From: Candidatus Omnitrophota bacterium
Lineage (GTDB): Bacteria > Omnitrophota > Koll11 > JAHIPI01
NCBI GenBank assembly: GCA_028718265.1
Contig: JAQUMG010000035.1
Coordinates: forward strand, 1 to 11,990
DNA: 11,990 nucleotides
Direction of reading: 5' to 3'
Part shown: positions 1 to 8,161 of the stretch, in pieces
Layout of the letters: each line of letters starts with the position of its first letter
How positions within the stretch are numbered: the first letter of the stretch is position 1
Notes under the pieces: model-generated
Seen by the model: only the letters and a program-made list of their open reading frames with translations
Database searches by the model: none
Told to the model about the DNA's origin: nothing
Program-made: the position numbers and the translations under genes

Positions 1-21
1 ATCTGCGGGGTAACGGCATGA
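1..21 (+). CDS. Possible 3' tail of an upstream gene (partial)
   Basis: Frame 1 is open from the left edge and ends in TGA at 19-21, giving a C-terminal ICGVTA. This stop would overlap the ATG of the next gene as ATGA, an arrangement typical of translational coupling and also seen later in the window (tpx and the hydrolase). Six codons are far too few to identify a product, and an open frame this short is expected by chance, so this is only a suggestion that the thiolase-like gene belongs to an operon that began upstream. Confidence 0.22.
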   Translation: MCGVTA

Positions 22-1019
22 AGGCTATAGCGCTTTTATCGGGAGGGCTGGACAGTATATTAGCCGTAAAGGTTGTCTCCATGCAGGGCGTGGAGATAGA
101 AGCCGTTCATTTTACAAGCGTGTTCCACGAAAATCAGAGAGACAGCGCCCCCATCGAAACCACCGCGGGCGTTCTCGGCGTGCACCTCAGAATATTGGAT
201 ATAAGCGAAGACCTGTTTGGGATAATAAAAAACCCTAAACACGGTTACGGAAGCAATGTTAATCCCTGCATAGATTGCCACGCCTTCATGTTTAAAAAAG
301 CCGGTGAATACATGCGCGAGACGGGCGCGTCTTTTCTCATTACCGGGGAAGTGCTGGGCGAGCGGCCCATGTCCCAGAAAAAGCCCGCTTTGCGGATCGT
401 GGAAAAAGAAAGCGGAATGAACGGCCTTATACTCCGGCCTCTTTCGGCAAAATTGCTGGAGCCGACGATTCCGGAGCAAAAAGGCTGGGTTGACAGAGAA
501 AAATTGCTTGCCATAGAAGGCCGCTCGCGCAAACCGCAGATCGAATTAGCCAGGCAGTTCGGTATTAATAAATATCCGACCCCCGCAGGAGGCTGCCTCC
601 TGACAGATCCCGGCTTCGCAAACCGGATGAGAGATCTGATGCAGTACAAGCCCGATTTCAGTGTCAGCGATGTAAATCTCCTGAAAGTGGGGCGGCTTTT
701 TCGAATTACGAAAGAAGCGGTACTCGCGGTAGGAAGAGATAAAGAGGAAAACGGCCGGCTGCTGAAGCTGGCCGCCGACGGAGATATATTTTTCTACCCC
801 GTAAAAAGAAAAGGGCCCACAGGATTAGGTAGAGGCGTTTTTGGCGAGGGCGATATATTGACCGCATCCGGGATAATAGCCAGATACAGCGATAAAGATT
901 CGAATGCTTCCGCTTTAGACCGGCTGGAGATAGCGCACAAGGTATTCAACGAAAAAAAATCCACACATGTAGAAGTCCTGCCTATGCCTGAAAAGGAACT
1001 GGAAACCATACGGATATAA
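18..1019 (+). CDS. PP-loop tRNA thiolation-type enzyme with C-terminal NFACT-R-like region
   Basis: A 333-residue cytoplasmic protein of the PP-loop ATPase superfamily (MnmA/ThiI/TtuA-like). The ATP-binding loop SGGLDS lies at residues 8-13, right after the first beta strand. A CxxC pair (C84, C87 in NPCIDCH) and a distal Cys (C193 in AGGCLL) are the three cysteines expected either for thiol transfer or for a [4Fe-4S] cluster as in TtuA-type thiolases. The [12 protein letters not shown] stretch (109-120) is typical of the family. Residues about 215-262 ([22 protein letters not shown]) resemble the RNA-binding NFACT-R/DUF814 module, which fits a tRNA substrate. The likely reaction is ATP-dependent adenylation of a tRNA uridine and sulfur insertion; the exact position is unknown. 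ATG at 18 is the first start and may overlap an upstream stop. The copper ATPase follows after 8 bases. Family assignment is firm; substrate is inferred. Confidence 0.82.
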   Translation: MKAIALLSGGLDSILAVKVVSMQGVEIEAVHFTSVFHENQRDSAPIETTAGVLGVHLRILDISEDLFGIIKNPKHGYGSNVNPCIDCHAFMFKKAGEYMRETGASFLITGEVLGERPMSQKKPALRIVEKESGMNGLILRPLSAKLLEPTIPEQKGWVDREKLLAIEGRSRKPQIELARQFGINKYPTPAGGCLLTDPGFANRMRDLMQYKPDFSVSDVNLLKVGRLFRITKEAVLAVGRDKEENGRLLKLAADGDIFFYPVKRKGPTGLGRGVFGEGDILTASGIIARYSDKDSNASALDRLEIAHKVFNEKKSTHVEVLPMPEKELETIRI

Positions 1020-1027
1020 GGTGCATC

Positions 1028-3259
1028 ATGGCGGATAAAATTCCCGTTAAAAATAAAATTAACAAAGAGACAGTCGGAGTAGGCGGCATGGACTGCACGA
1101 GCTGCGCCCTGACTGTAGAAAACGCCCTGAAAAAAACAGAAGGTGTGTCTGCCGCGCGTGTAAATTTTGCCGGCGAAAAAGCATTCATCGAATATGATCC
1201 CGCCAAAACCGATTTAGAGCAGATCAAAAACATCATAAAAAACGCCGGCTACAGGCCGTTTGACATAAAAGAAGCGGCCGAGGACGCGGAAAAAGAAGCC
1301 CGCGAAAAAGATATAAAAATCCTGAAGATAAAATTTATAACCGCATTTATTTTGTCATTGCCGCTCATGTATTTCGCGATGGCAGAAAAAAATATGCCCC
1401 TGATCCAGCTTGTTCTCGCAACCCTTATCATTCTTACCGGCTACCAATTTTTTACAAGAGGCGTTACGGCTGTAGTCAGATATCGCGCGCCTAATATGGA
1501 TACGCTTGTTGCTTTAGGGGTGGGCGCGGCCTATCTTTACAGTTTGTACGTATCCATAAACATATGGACGGGAAATAAAGCCTTCGGGGTAAAAGATCTT
1601 TATTATGAAGTGGCGGGCTTTCTTATCGTTTTTATATTATTAGGTAAAACCCTGGAGGCCATTGCCAGGGGAAAGACCTCGGAAGCCATAAAGAAGCTGA
1701 TAGGGCTTACCCCGAAAACCGCTATAGTAATAAGAAACGGCAAGGAAGAGGAGATTTCGGTTGCCGAAGTGATGGCAGGAGACATCGTAATAGTAAAGCC
1801 CGGGCAGAAAATTCCGGTCGACGGTGTGGTTATAGACGGAAATTCCAGCGTAGATGAATCGATGATTACGGGAGAAAGCATTCCGGTAGAAAAATTCGCC
1901 GGCAGCCGGGTAACAGGCGCTACCATAAACAAGACAGGCACGTTTAAGTTCAAAGCGACGAAAGTAGGAAAAGAAACAGTGCTGGCAGGGATTATACGGC
2001 TAGTCGATGAGGCCCAGAATTCGAAGGCGCCCATACAGGACCTGGCCGATATTGTAGCATCTTATTTTGTGCCGGCGGTAGCCGTTATAGGAATCACGAC
2101 TTTTATTTTCTGGTTAATATTAGGAAAGGGCCTTTTTTTCGCGCTTACTACCTTTATAACAGTGTTGATCATTGCCTGCCCATGTGCCTTGGGGCTGGCG
2201 ACGCCGACAGCCATTATCGTAGGAATGGGCGTAGCCGTCGAAAACGGCATATTGATAAAAAACGCCCAGGCACTTCAGATAGCCCGGCAAATCGACACGA
2301 TAGTTTTTGACAAAACCGGGACATTGACGACAGGCCGGCCGGAAGTGACGGATATCGTAGCTTATGGCGTAAAAGATGATGAAGTTCTGTCGATAGCGGC
2401 ATCTCTTGAAAAGAGATCGGAACATCCTCTGGGGAGCGCCATTTTAAAAAAGGCGGAAGAAAGAAAAATCGTCATACGCGAAGCCGGAGACTTCGAATCT
2501 GTAACCGGAATGGGCATAAGTGCGAAGATAGGCGGCGCCGGATACTTATTGGGCAACACAAGATTTATGCTGAAAAAGGGCATTGACACTAAAGGGGCCG
2601 AGGTGGATTTAAGCAGGCTGGAAAGCGGAGGAAAGACAGCCGTTCTTATTGCAAATTATGATAAACTTATAGGTGTTATAGGAGCCGCCGACACTTTAAA
2701 GGCGCATTCCAAGGATGCGGTTATCGACCTGAAAAAGATGGGCAAGAAAGTTATAATGATAACGGGTGATAATAAACGGACTGCGGAAGCCATAGCCGGA
2801 GAAGCCGGAATTGAAAACGTCCTGGCAGAAATTCTGCCCAGAGATAAAGCGGCAGAGATTAAGAAGATTCAGGCCGAAGGGCGGAAGGTGGCCATGGTCG
2901 GCGACGGCATAAACGATGCGCCGGCGTTAACGCAGGCGGATATAGGTATTGCCATAGGCAAAGGGACGGACATAGCCATAGAGTCGGGCGATGTGATTTT
3001 AATGGGAGACGACATAGGGGGCGTCGCGACGGCTTTAGATTTGTCGCGTTATGTATTGAAGAAAATTAAGCAGAATCTTTTTTGGGCATTTTTTTATAAT
3101 GTAATAGGTATTCCCATAGCGGCGGGCATTCTGTATCCCGTAACCGGATTTTTACTTAATCCGATGATCGCGGGCGCAGCTATGGCGTTTAGTTCCGTTT
3201 CGGTCGTGAGTAATTCTTTATTACTAAAAAGGTACAGAAAAAGAGAAAGGAGAGCATAA
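1028..3259 (+). CDS. copA: Copper-translocating P1B-type ATPase
   Basis: A 743-residue inner-membrane pump that exports Cu(I) at the cost of ATP. It has one N-terminal heavy-metal-associated domain with GMDCTSC at 20-26 (metal ligands C23 and C26). Membrane helices begin near residue 100, after a charged linker. The actuator-domain TGES is at 281-284, and the transmembrane metal site CPC at 384-386 lies in [14 protein letters not shown]. The phosphorylated Asp is D428 in DKTGTLT, the nucleotide-binding SEHPLG at 464-469 carries the P1B-specific His-Pro, and GDGINDAP begins at 625. The last membrane segment contains [12 protein letters not shown], matching the MxxSS pattern of Cu(I)-specific pumps. 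The length is normal for CopA with one HMA domain. The start at 1028 follows AAGG and lies 8 bases after the thiolase-like gene, suggesting co-transcription. No CopY/CsoR-type regulator gene is visible nearby. All core motifs are intact. Confidence 0.96.
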   Translation: MADKIPVKNKINKETVGVGGMDCTSCALTVENALKKTEGVSAARVNFAGEKAFIEYDPAKTDLEQIKNIIKNAGYRPFDIKEAAEDAEKEAREKDIKILKIKFITAFILSLPLMYFAMAEKNMPLIQLVLATLIILTGYQFFTRGVTAVVRYRAPNMDTLVALGVGAAYLYSLYVSINIWTGNKAFGVKDLYYEVAGFLIVFILLGKTLEAIARGKTSEAIKKLIGLTPKTAIVIRNGKEEEISVAEVMAGDIVIVKPGQKIPVDGVVIDGNSSVDESMITGESIPVEKFAGSRVTGATINKTGTFKFKATKVGKETVLAGIIRLVDEAQNSKAPIQDLADIVASYFVPAVAVIGITTFIFWLILGKGLFFALTTFITVLIIACPCALGLATPTAIIVGMGVAVENGILIKNAQALQIARQIDTIVFDKTGTLTTGRPEVTDIVAYGVKDDEVLSIAASLEKRSEHPLGSAILKKAEERKIVIREAGDFESVTGMGISAKIGGAGYLLGNTRFMLKKGIDTKGAEVDLSRLESGGKTAVLIANYDKLIGVIGAADTLKAHSKDAVIDLKKMGKKVIMITGDNKRTAEAIAGEAGIENVLAEILPRDKAAEIKKIQAEGRKVAMVGDGINDAPALTQADIGIAIGKGTDIAIESGDVILMGDDIGGVATALDLSRYVLKKIKQNLFWAFFYNVIGIPIAAGILYPVTGFLLNPMIAGAAMAFSSVSVVSNSLLLKRYRKRERRA

Positions 3260-3261
3260 AA

Positions 3262-3367
3262 ATGTTTACCAGAAAATGGATGCTCAGAGCGGTAGCACAT
3301 TGTAAAGAAGGTTGCTGTAATCGGTCCCGGGCACGACGCTAAACTGCCCAACCGCAATAATACTTAA
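3262..3367 (+). pseudogene. Small ORF downstream of copA, probably frameshifted
   Basis: A strong ribosome-binding site (AAAGGAGAG, 3246-3254) overlaps the end of copA and sits 9 bases before an ATG at 3262. That frame reads MFTRKWMLRAVAHCKEGCCN and ends at TAA 3340-3342 (26 codons). The +1 frame just downstream, 3299-3367, reads protein-like as IVKKVAVIGPGHDAKLPNRNNT before TAA. Joining the two frames near 3295-3300 would give one small protein of about 35 residues, so a one-base indel (in the genome or the assembly) is plausible. Read unshifted, the peptide has three cysteines in a CKEGCC cluster, which could bind metal next to a copper pump. I do not recognise either version. It fills most of the 122-base gap between copA and tpx. 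Confidence 0.35.
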
Positions 3368-3381
3368 GAAAGAAGGGCTAT

Positions 3382-3897
3382 ATGGAAAGAAAAAATGTCG
3401 TTAAAGTCAAAGGGAGTCCGGTTACGCTGTCAGGCGAAGAGCTGAGAGCAGGGCAACGCGCGCCTGATTTTGTAGTCCTTGACAATAATCTGAAAGAGGT
3501 AAAATCCGGAGAATATGACGGTAAAATAAGGTTGATAGCTTCGGTTCCATCTCTGGATACTCCGGTGTGCGACGCGGAGATCCATAACTTCAATAAAGAA
3601 GCGGCAGGTATATCCAAGGACGTCGTTATTATATTCATCTCGATGGACCTGCCGTTTGCGCAAAAAAGATTCTGCCAGGATAATGACATCGATACCGTTA
3701 AGACATTTTCGGACCATCGCGATGCCGACTTCGGCCTGAAATACGGTGTTTTGATAAAAGAATTGCGGCTTCTGGCAAGGGCCATATTTATAATAGATAA
3801 AACCGGTACGGTTAAATATGTCGAGTATGTACCGGAATTAAGTTCTCATCCGAATTATAAAGCCGCGCTTTCGACTTTGAAGGATTTGGCTGGATGA
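3382..3897 (+). CDS. tpx: Thiol peroxidase (atypical 2-Cys peroxiredoxin)
   Basis: A 171-residue peroxiredoxin of the Tpx family that reduces H2O2 and organic peroxides using thioredoxin-like donors. It matches the family's usual length. The peroxidatic site is the diagnostic SVPSLDTPVCD, with C63 preceded by the conserved Thr (T60). The resolving cysteine is C98 in PFAQKRFC, the second Tpx signature; the 35-residue spacing is that of an intramolecular disulfide. FGLKYGVLIKELRLLARAIFIID (about 117-139) is the conserved strand and Arg region. No signal peptide is seen, although Tpx is periplasmic in some bacteria. The start ATG at 3382 follows GAAGGG (3372-3377). The stop overlaps the next gene's ATG as ATGA. 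Its position behind copA fits handling of copper-driven oxidative stress, but this is inferred from position only. Confidence 0.95.
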   Translation: MERKNVVKVKGSPVTLSGEELRAGQRAPDFVVLDNNLKEVKSGEYDGKIRLIASVPSLDTPVCDAEIHNFNKEAAGISKDVVIIFISMDLPFAQKRFCQDNDIDTVKTFSDHRDADFGLKYGVLIKELRLLARAIFIIDKTGTVKYVEYVPELSSHPNYKAALSTLKDLAG

Positions 3898-4889
3898 TAC
3901 TTCTGTTAAACACGCAAAAAATAACTCTAAGATTATGCTTAATCTTACTGGTTTCAGCTTCTTCCATTTTAAGCGTTCGTGCCGACGTTATAAAACTTAA
4001 ATCCGGCGGAAAGATAGAAGGCATAGTACGGAGTGAAACCAGCGAAAAATTGACAATAGAGATTAAATTCGGCGAGGTAAAATTAAACAGAAACGATGTC
4101 GAATCTATAGACAAAGCAACCGATGAGCGTAATAAAGCGCTCAAAGAAAAGTGGGAAGAAGAAAAAGGTGCACTAAAAACAGAGGTCAAACAGCCTTCTG
4201 TGCCCGATACGCCAAAACCTCAGCCAGTCATGCCACAGAAGACGCAAACCCAGCCGAAAACGCCGGCCCAACCCGCCGCGCAGCAAGTGCCCCAGCACAA
4301 ACCCGGCGCAATAACTACTGTTCAATGCGAAGACGGCAAACATTCTTATGCGGCGTGCCTGCCGGCCGGTTATAACGAAAAAAACAAATATCCGGTTCTC
4401 TTTTGTTTTGATCCCGGCGGCGACGGCAACGGGGCAGTCAGAAGATTTGCTTTTGCGGCAGAAAAATACGGCTGGATCGTTGTGGGATCACTCAATGCCC
4501 AAAACGGTCCATGGGAGCCCATTCTGAGCGCGCAATCGGCAATGCTCAGAGATATACCGAAACGGTATAAGACCGATGATAAAAAATATTACGCCTGCGG
4601 TTTTTCCGGAGGTGCGCGCATGTCGTATACAATAGCGTACAATAACCCGGCAAAGTTTAGGGGTGTCATTGCGTGCGGGGCCGGGCTTGGGCAGGGGAGC
4701 GTATCCAAGAAGGTGGCGGTTTACAGCTGCGTAGGGGAAGCCGATTCCAATATCAATGAAGTCAAGAAGGTTCGTGATGACTTGCAGAAAAAAGGCGTTA
4801 AAACGGAATTAAAAATATTTCCCGGCGGACACGATTGGCCGCCTGATGCCGTAATCAAACAGGCCGTAGATTGGCTGGCGAAGAATTAG
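3894..4889 (+). CDS. Exported Sm-like domain / alpha-beta hydrolase fusion
   Basis: A 331-residue secreted or periplasmic protein. Residues 1-30 form a signal peptide with hydrophobic core LCLILLVSASSIL and likely cleavage after SVRA. Residues 31-75 (VIKLKSGGKIEGIV..VKLNRNDVESID) match a small beta-rich, Sm-fold-like module common in exported proteins of PVC-type bacteria. A charged helix (75-95) and a Pro/Gln-rich linker (97-138) follow. Residues 140-331 form an alpha/beta hydrolase of the esterase/PHB-depolymerase-like type: nucleophile elbow GFSGG with S238, acid candidate D284 in GEAD, and catalytic H313 in GGHDWP. FCFDPGGDGNG (170-180) is the probable oxyanion loop. Substrate is unknown; an ester is likely. 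The ATG overlaps the tpx stop (ATGA), implying translational coupling. It is the last gene of the compact left-hand run. Confidence 0.8.
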   Translation: MILLLNTQKITLRLCLILLVSASSILSVRADVIKLKSGGKIEGIVRSETSEKLTIEIKFGEVKLNRNDVESIDKATDERNKALKEKWEEEKGALKTEVKQPSVPDTPKPQPVMPQKTQTQPKTPAQPAAQQVPQHKPGAITTVQCEDGKHSYAACLPAGYNEKNKYPVLFCFDPGGDGNGAVRRFAFAAEKYGWIVVGSLNAQNGPWEPILSAQSAMLRDIPKRYKTDDKKYYACGFSGGARMSYTIAYNNPAKFRGVIACGAGLGQGSVSKKVAVYSCVGEADSNINEVKKVRDDLQKKGVKTELKIFPGGHDWPPDAVIKQAVDWLAKN

Positions 4890-5055
4890 CGATTCCAACC
4901 CAAACAGGGATTTGAGCCTATTTTCCAAAAATATTTTTAATATTGCAGTAAGGAATTATAGATATTTAGATATTTGTAATATGCTGTGAATAAAAGAGTT
5001 GCGAACAGTTTTTCCCGCCATAAGCTTCCTAAAGATTTTTTAATAAGTCATGCCC
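4890..5055. other. AT-rich intergenic spacer between operon and pseudopilin
   Basis: This stretch separates the compact left-hand operon from the individually promoted genes on the right. It is rich in A and T and contains a self-complementary AAAAATATTTTT near 4926-4937, but I see no GC-rich hairpin followed by a T run, so no convincing intrinsic terminator for the operon. No open reading frame or RNA gene is supported. Confidence 0.5.
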
Positions 5056-5084
5056 TTGACAAACTGCCTGCTTTGTGATATACT
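5056..5084 (+). promoter_or_regulatory. Sigma-70-type promoter for pseudopilin 1
   Basis: A perfect -35 TTGACA (5056-5061), a 17-base spacer, and a -10 TATACT (5079-5084) preceded by an extended -10 TG (5076-5077). Transcription would begin near 5091, which excludes the upstream in-frame TTG at 5088 as the start codon and supports ATG 5127. Confidence 0.85.
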
Positions 5085-5126
5085 AACTTGGTTACAAAGG
5101 AAAGATATAGAAAGAGGGTGAGGGCA

Positions 5127-5690
5127 ATGAAAAGAACTAAAGGATTTACATTAATAGAACTTCTGGTTGTTATCGCAATCATGGGCGTCCTGATAGCCAT
5201 ACTAGCGCCCGCCATATCGAGCACCCGCGAAAGGGCCAGCATAGCCAGCTGCATAAACAATATGAAACAGCTAACGATGGCTGCGTTCATGTATGCCGAT
5301 GATCACGGTTCGGTTATTCCTGACGTTCCCGACACCTCTGCTTACGCTCAGAATGAAGTAAACATTTATAAGTGTCCCCGGGACACGAGATCAGGGGTGG
5401 GTATTGCCAAGCCCTCGTACACGGCGTGGCAATATACACCCGCATCCTTGCTGCCGGCAGGGCTAAATGGCCTGTCGTCGGAATTGATCCTGTATCTGGA
5501 AAGCGATCAGGCGGGGATAAAGGATAAAGCCGAAATTAAGGACACCGATATTGCATTTAGGCATGATAACAGGACAGTAATTGTTTTTGCGGATGGGCAT
5601 GTGTTTTCTTATGGTGAGGCGCAGTTGTCCGCATTAGTTACAGGCTCTACAACAGGAGACATCGAAATACCTGAAATACCTGTTCCTTAG
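5127..5690 (+). CDS. Prepilin-type protein with H-X9-DG motif (pseudopilin 1)
   Basis: A 187-residue protein with a class III signal: basic leader MKRTKG, then FTLIELLVVIAIMGVLIAIL, with prepilin peptidase cleavage expected after G6 and Glu at +5 (E11). After the N-terminal helix comes CINNMKQL..MYADDH (42-60), typical of the DUF1559-like pseudopilins of PVC bacteria. A CPRD motif (83-86) follows, and then an exact H-X9-DG, with H146 separated by nine residues from D156-G157, in the family's processing-associated C-terminal motif. The protein probably sits in the inner membrane and assembles into, or travels through, a type II secretion or type IV pilus-like system; no secretion ATPase or peptidase gene is present here. 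The start is set at ATG 5127 because the promoter -10 ends at 5084 and GAGGGTGAGGG lies just upstream; GTG 5118 is an alternative. It is followed by a terminator. Confidence 0.88.
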   Translation: MKRTKGFTLIELLVVIAIMGVLIAILAPAISSTRERASIASCINNMKQLTMAAFMYADDHGSVIPDVPDTSAYAQNEVNIYKCPRDTRSGVGIAKPSYTAWQYTPASLLPAGLNGLSSELILYLESDQAGIKDKAEIKDTDIAFRHDNRTVIVFADGHVFSYGEAQLSALVTGSTTGDIEIPEIPVP

Positions 5691-5718
5691 ATAATCTCAC
5701 CGCTACCCGCGGTCCTAT

Positions 5719-5751
5719 AGCTGCTCACCAAAGGTGGGCAGCTAAGTTTTT
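5719..5751 (+). terminator. Rho-independent terminator after pseudopilin 1
   Basis: An 11-base stem (AGCTGCTCACC, 5719-5729, with GGTGGGCAGCT, 5733-5743; one G-T wobble) closes an AAA loop and is followed by AAG and five T. It lies 28 bases after the pseudopilin stop, separating that gene from the subtilase promoter 10 bases further on. Confidence 0.88.
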
Positions 5752-5760
5752 AAGCTGCTA

Positions 5761-5789
5761 TTGACACCGGCATAAATGTATGGTATACT
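5761..5789 (+). promoter_or_regulatory. Sigma-70-type promoter for subtilase 1
   Basis: A perfect -35 TTGACA (5761-5766), 17-base spacer, TATACT -10 (5784-5789) and extended -10 TG at 5781-5782. It is nearly the same as the pseudopilin 1 promoter. The -10 lies inside an inverted repeat (5781-5810). Confidence 0.87.
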
Positions 5790-5810
5790 TAAAGTACCTA
5801 AGTTATACCA
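5781..5810. promoter_or_regulatory. Inverted repeat overlapping -10 and start site, candidate operator
   Basis: TGGTATACTTA (5781-5791) pairs with TAAGTTATACCA (5799-5810): 11 base pairs with one bulged T (5803) and a 7-base centre. It covers the -10 and the predicted transcription start, the position used by repressors. The full repeat would not be contained in the mRNA, so a DNA operator is a better reading than an RNA hairpin. Part of the symmetry is contributed by the self-complementary GTATAC core of the -10, which weakens the case. The promoter of the second subtilase lacks a comparable repeat. Confidence 0.4.
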
Positions 5811-5841
5811 CAAAAAAGTAAGATTAGACAGTTTTTAAAAT

Positions 5842-5846
5842 GGAGG
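5842..5846 (+). promoter_or_regulatory. Ribosome-binding site deciding the subtilase 1 start
   Basis: GGAGG overlaps an upstream in-frame ATG (5840) and sits 8 bases before ATG 5855. The spacing is ideal for 5855, and the upstream ATG cannot use it. Starting at 5855 also gives a standard signal peptide (MKSY...). Confidence 0.85.
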
Positions 5847-5854
5847 TAAATTCA

Positions 5855-8071
5855 ATGAAAAGCTATATTTTTACTTCATTTATCTTCATTTTATGTCTGG
5901 TCATCCCGGTTCTCGCCCTTGCCGCAGACCAAAAATCACCCGCTGAGACATATCTTGATGAACTACATGCACAGGGTAAAGAACGTGTCATAGTTTCATT
6001 TAAAGATGATGCGATTGTAGATTCTTCGTTAGTTGATAAGTACGATGGGAAGCTAATCCGCGTCTTTACCACTATTAAAGCCCTTGTATGCGAGATTCCT
6101 GAAGCAAATATAGAAGCGTTTAAGAATGAACCATCCGTTAAAAACGTATCTTCTGATACCATTGTTAAATCCCAGTATGACGACGAACAGCGCGAGCCTC
6201 AGGAATTAAAAGAATTTAACCGGCTCAAGAAGGAATACCTCAGGAAGATAAGAGCGGCGCAGAATGCGGCGCGGCAGAAGGCATTAAAGGAATATCTCCA
6301 GTCGCTCAGGTCGTACCTTGTTGAAATTAGAAAGTTCACGACTCTACGTAACACCGCCTTAATTAAGCTCAAAAAAGCAAAAACGCCATTTGAAAAGAGA
6401 AGATATAGCTTTGATGTCTTAAGGTATCAGAGGTCAATCAACGAATGTAACGCAAAGCAAAGAGAAGCCCTGAAGATATATATGGCTAAGCTTGACGCGG
6501 CAAAGAATGTCTATGCCGCTGCGTTTAATGATACAGAGGTAGCAGTAAATGAAGGCATAAACCTTTTGTATATCGGACCTGCCACAGTGAGATGGAACAA
6601 TCTGGAATACGGTTTAAACTCTAAAGCTGCCTGGGATAGATATAATCTGGACGGTACAGGAGTAAAAATCGCGTTTATTGACACGGGCATAAATTATATG
6701 GTAGCAGATCTTGGTGGTGGCATAGGTCCGGGTTTTAAATGTCTGGGAGGATATGATTTTGTAGATGATGATAATGACCCCATCAATCCAGCTGCTGATG
6801 AAGTACATGGTACTGAAGTTGCCGCGTTGGCAGTAGGCACAGGAGTCAATAAAATAATCGGTGTGGCATATAATGTAAATTATTATGCTTTAAGAGTACT
6901 AGAAGGGCCAAACGATCCTTCCCCTACAGGCTTACTTAGTGATATTATGGCAGGTATTGAATGGGCCTCCACCGAGCCGCATAAGGCAGATATAATCTCG
7001 ATGAGTTTGGGCGTATATGATGAGGATCAAACAGGCAATCCTTTGTGGGGGTATGAAAAAGCAGAATTCGAAGCCGTATGTAATAATGCTTATAATGCAG
7101 GTGTTATACTTGTAGCCAGCTCAGGAAACAGAGGATATGATCATTCTGCCTATCCCGCTGCTTTTGCAAATGTTGTTTCTGTTGGAGCGCATACACAAGA
7201 GCAGACTATAGCAACTTTTACCGAAGGCGGCTCTAATGGCGGTGTCGATCTTGTAGCGCCCGGCAAGCTTGTTTATTCCATTCATCCTGATAATACAGCT
7301 TGGCTAATATCGGGTACATCATTTTCTACCCCTCACGCCGCAGGCTTACTCGCTCTAGAGCTTCAATACGCAAGACAATATAACATGCAGACCAATAACG
7401 GTTACCTCTGGGAACTCATGAACCATTCGGCGCAGCCTCTATGGATTGATCCTGTATATGAAGGCAAAGGTAGGACTTGGGCGGCAAATACTACCGCTAC
7501 TATGACGGTAACGGATAGCGATATTTATGTCGATTTCATAGATCTGTCAGCGCCACTTCAGACAGCTACGATGATGATGCCGCCTATGGAGCCGAAAGGC
7601 GGCATAGATTGCATAGCCGACAAATGGCCTTTATCATATGAGATTACGTATTCCAATTATCTGTTTATAGATGACGATGGTTATCCTGCCTATTATATAG
7701 GGGGAACCATGTACTATGATATAAAACTCACAAATGTGGACGTATTCGGGTACTTCAACAGTTATATTGAAAATCTTGATGTCACCACGACTCAGGCATA
7801 TTATCAGGCGTACGATGAGGTTACAATGCCCGAGGCAGCGATAGAGATATTCCCGCGACAGTTTGTGCCGCCGTACTCGTTATATTACGGAGATGATACG
7901 GTTGTATCCGACACATATCATATTCCCGTGAGCTCGCATCCCGGCCTTAATAGAATAATACTTGATCTCGAATTCGAATTTTCCGACGACGTAAATAACC
8001 GCCGCATCAAAGTAACATATCCCTACGCCAGCATCTGGTGCCCACCGGAACTAGTCAACATAGGTTTTTAA
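5855..8071 (+). CDS. Secreted subtilase (S8) with helical insert and novel C-terminal domain, copy 1
   Basis: A 738-residue exported serine protease. Layout: signal peptide 1-23 (cleavage after ALA), I9-like propeptide about 24-107 (RVIVSFKDD..VFTTIKALVCEIP), a charged, strongly helical segment about 112-225, the S8 domain about 245-545, then a Tyr-rich C-terminal domain 578-738 that I do not recognise. Catalytic residues: D276 (IDTGI), H318 (HGTE), oxyanion N425 (SSGN) and S489 (SGTSFSTPHAAG). YDFVDDDNDP (300-309) resembles a calcium-binding loop of subtilases. The residue two after the catalytic-His GT is Glu rather than the usual His. C586 and C729 flank the C-terminal domain and could form a disulfide. 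The protein is likely secreted or surface-bound, and self-processed by propeptide removal. No LPXTG or PEP-CTERM sorting tail is present. It has its own promoter and no clear terminator before copy 2. The residue positions refer to ATG 5855. Confidence 0.93.
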   Translation: MKSYIFTSFIFILCLVIPVLALAADQKSPAETYLDELHAQGKERVIVSFKDDAIVDSSLVDKYDGKLIRVFTTIKALVCEIPEANIEAFKNEPSVKNVSSDTIVKSQYDDEQREPQELKEFNRLKKEYLRKIRAAQNAARQKALKEYLQSLRSYLVEIRKFTTLRNTALIKLKKAKTPFEKRRYSFDVLRYQRSINECNAKQREALKIYMAKLDAAKNVYAAAFNDTEVAVNEGINLLYIGPATVRWNNLEYGLNSKAAWDRYNLDGTGVKIAFIDTGINYMVADLGGGIGPGFKCLGGYDFVDDDNDPINPAADEVHGTEVAALAVGTGVNKIIGVAYNVNYYALRVLEGPNDPSPTGLLSDIMAGIEWASTEPHKADIISMSLGVYDEDQTGNPLWGYEKAEFEAVCNNAYNAGVILVASSGNRGYDHSAYPAAFANVVSVGAHTQEQTIATFTEGGSNGGVDLVAPGKLVYSIHPDNTAWLISGTSFSTPHAAGLLALELQYARQYNMQTNNGYLWELMNHSAQPLWIDPVYEGKGRTWAANTTATMTVTDSDIYVDFIDLSAPLQTATMMMPPMEPKGGIDCIADKWPLSYEITYSNYLFIDDDGYPAYYIGGTMYYDIKLTNVDVFGYFNSYIENLDVTTTQAYYQAYDEVTMPEAAIEIFPRQFVPPYSLYYGDDTVVSDTYHIPVSSHPGLNRIILDLEFEFSDDVNNRRIKVTYPYASIWCPPELVNIGF
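5916..6175 (+). repeat. Duplicated propeptide-coding DNA, copy 1
   Basis: These 260 bases align without gaps to 8229-8488. I count 23 mismatches by eye (about 91% identity). The match begins in the last codons of the signal peptide; upstream, the sequences are unrelated. Similarity continues at a lower level through the rest of the gene. Confidence 0.85.
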
Positions 8072-8090
8072 AAAATATGCGGTTTTCCTC

Positions 8091-8119
8091 TTGACATAAT
8101 CCGCAAGGTGTGGTAGATT
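8091..8119 (+). promoter_or_regulatory. Sigma-70-type promoter for subtilase 2
   Basis: A perfect -35 TTGACA (8091-8096), 17-base spacer, weaker -10 TAGATT (8114-8119) and an extended -10 TG at 8111-8112. The -35 is preceded by TTTCCTC, a context repeated before the promoter at 11156. It lies only 20 bases after the stop of copy 1, so readthrough from copy 1 is also possible. Confidence 0.8.
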
Positions 8120-8161
8120 TATTATGCCAACCAAAAGGAAGAAATAAAGAGGGGGTTCCCA

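Noticed and set aside
4920..4945. AAAAATATTTTT palindrome as a terminator of the left operon
   Set aside because: AT-only stem, too weak, and no clear GC-rich hairpin or T-tract architecture.
5088..5126. Upstream TTG start adding 13 residues to pseudopilin 1
   Set aside because: The -10 element ends at 5084, so TTG 5088 would lie before or at the transcription start, and the extension would put a long basic leader ahead of the standard MKRTKG prepilin leader.
5840..5854. Upstream ATG start for subtilase 1
   Set aside because: It overlaps the GGAGG that is ideally placed for ATG 5855, and it has no ribosome-binding site of its own.
8079..8105. Hairpin TGCGG/CCGCA between the two subtilases as a terminator
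   Set aside because: Only a 5-base stem with a loop of about 18 bases and no T run after it; it spans the promoter instead.
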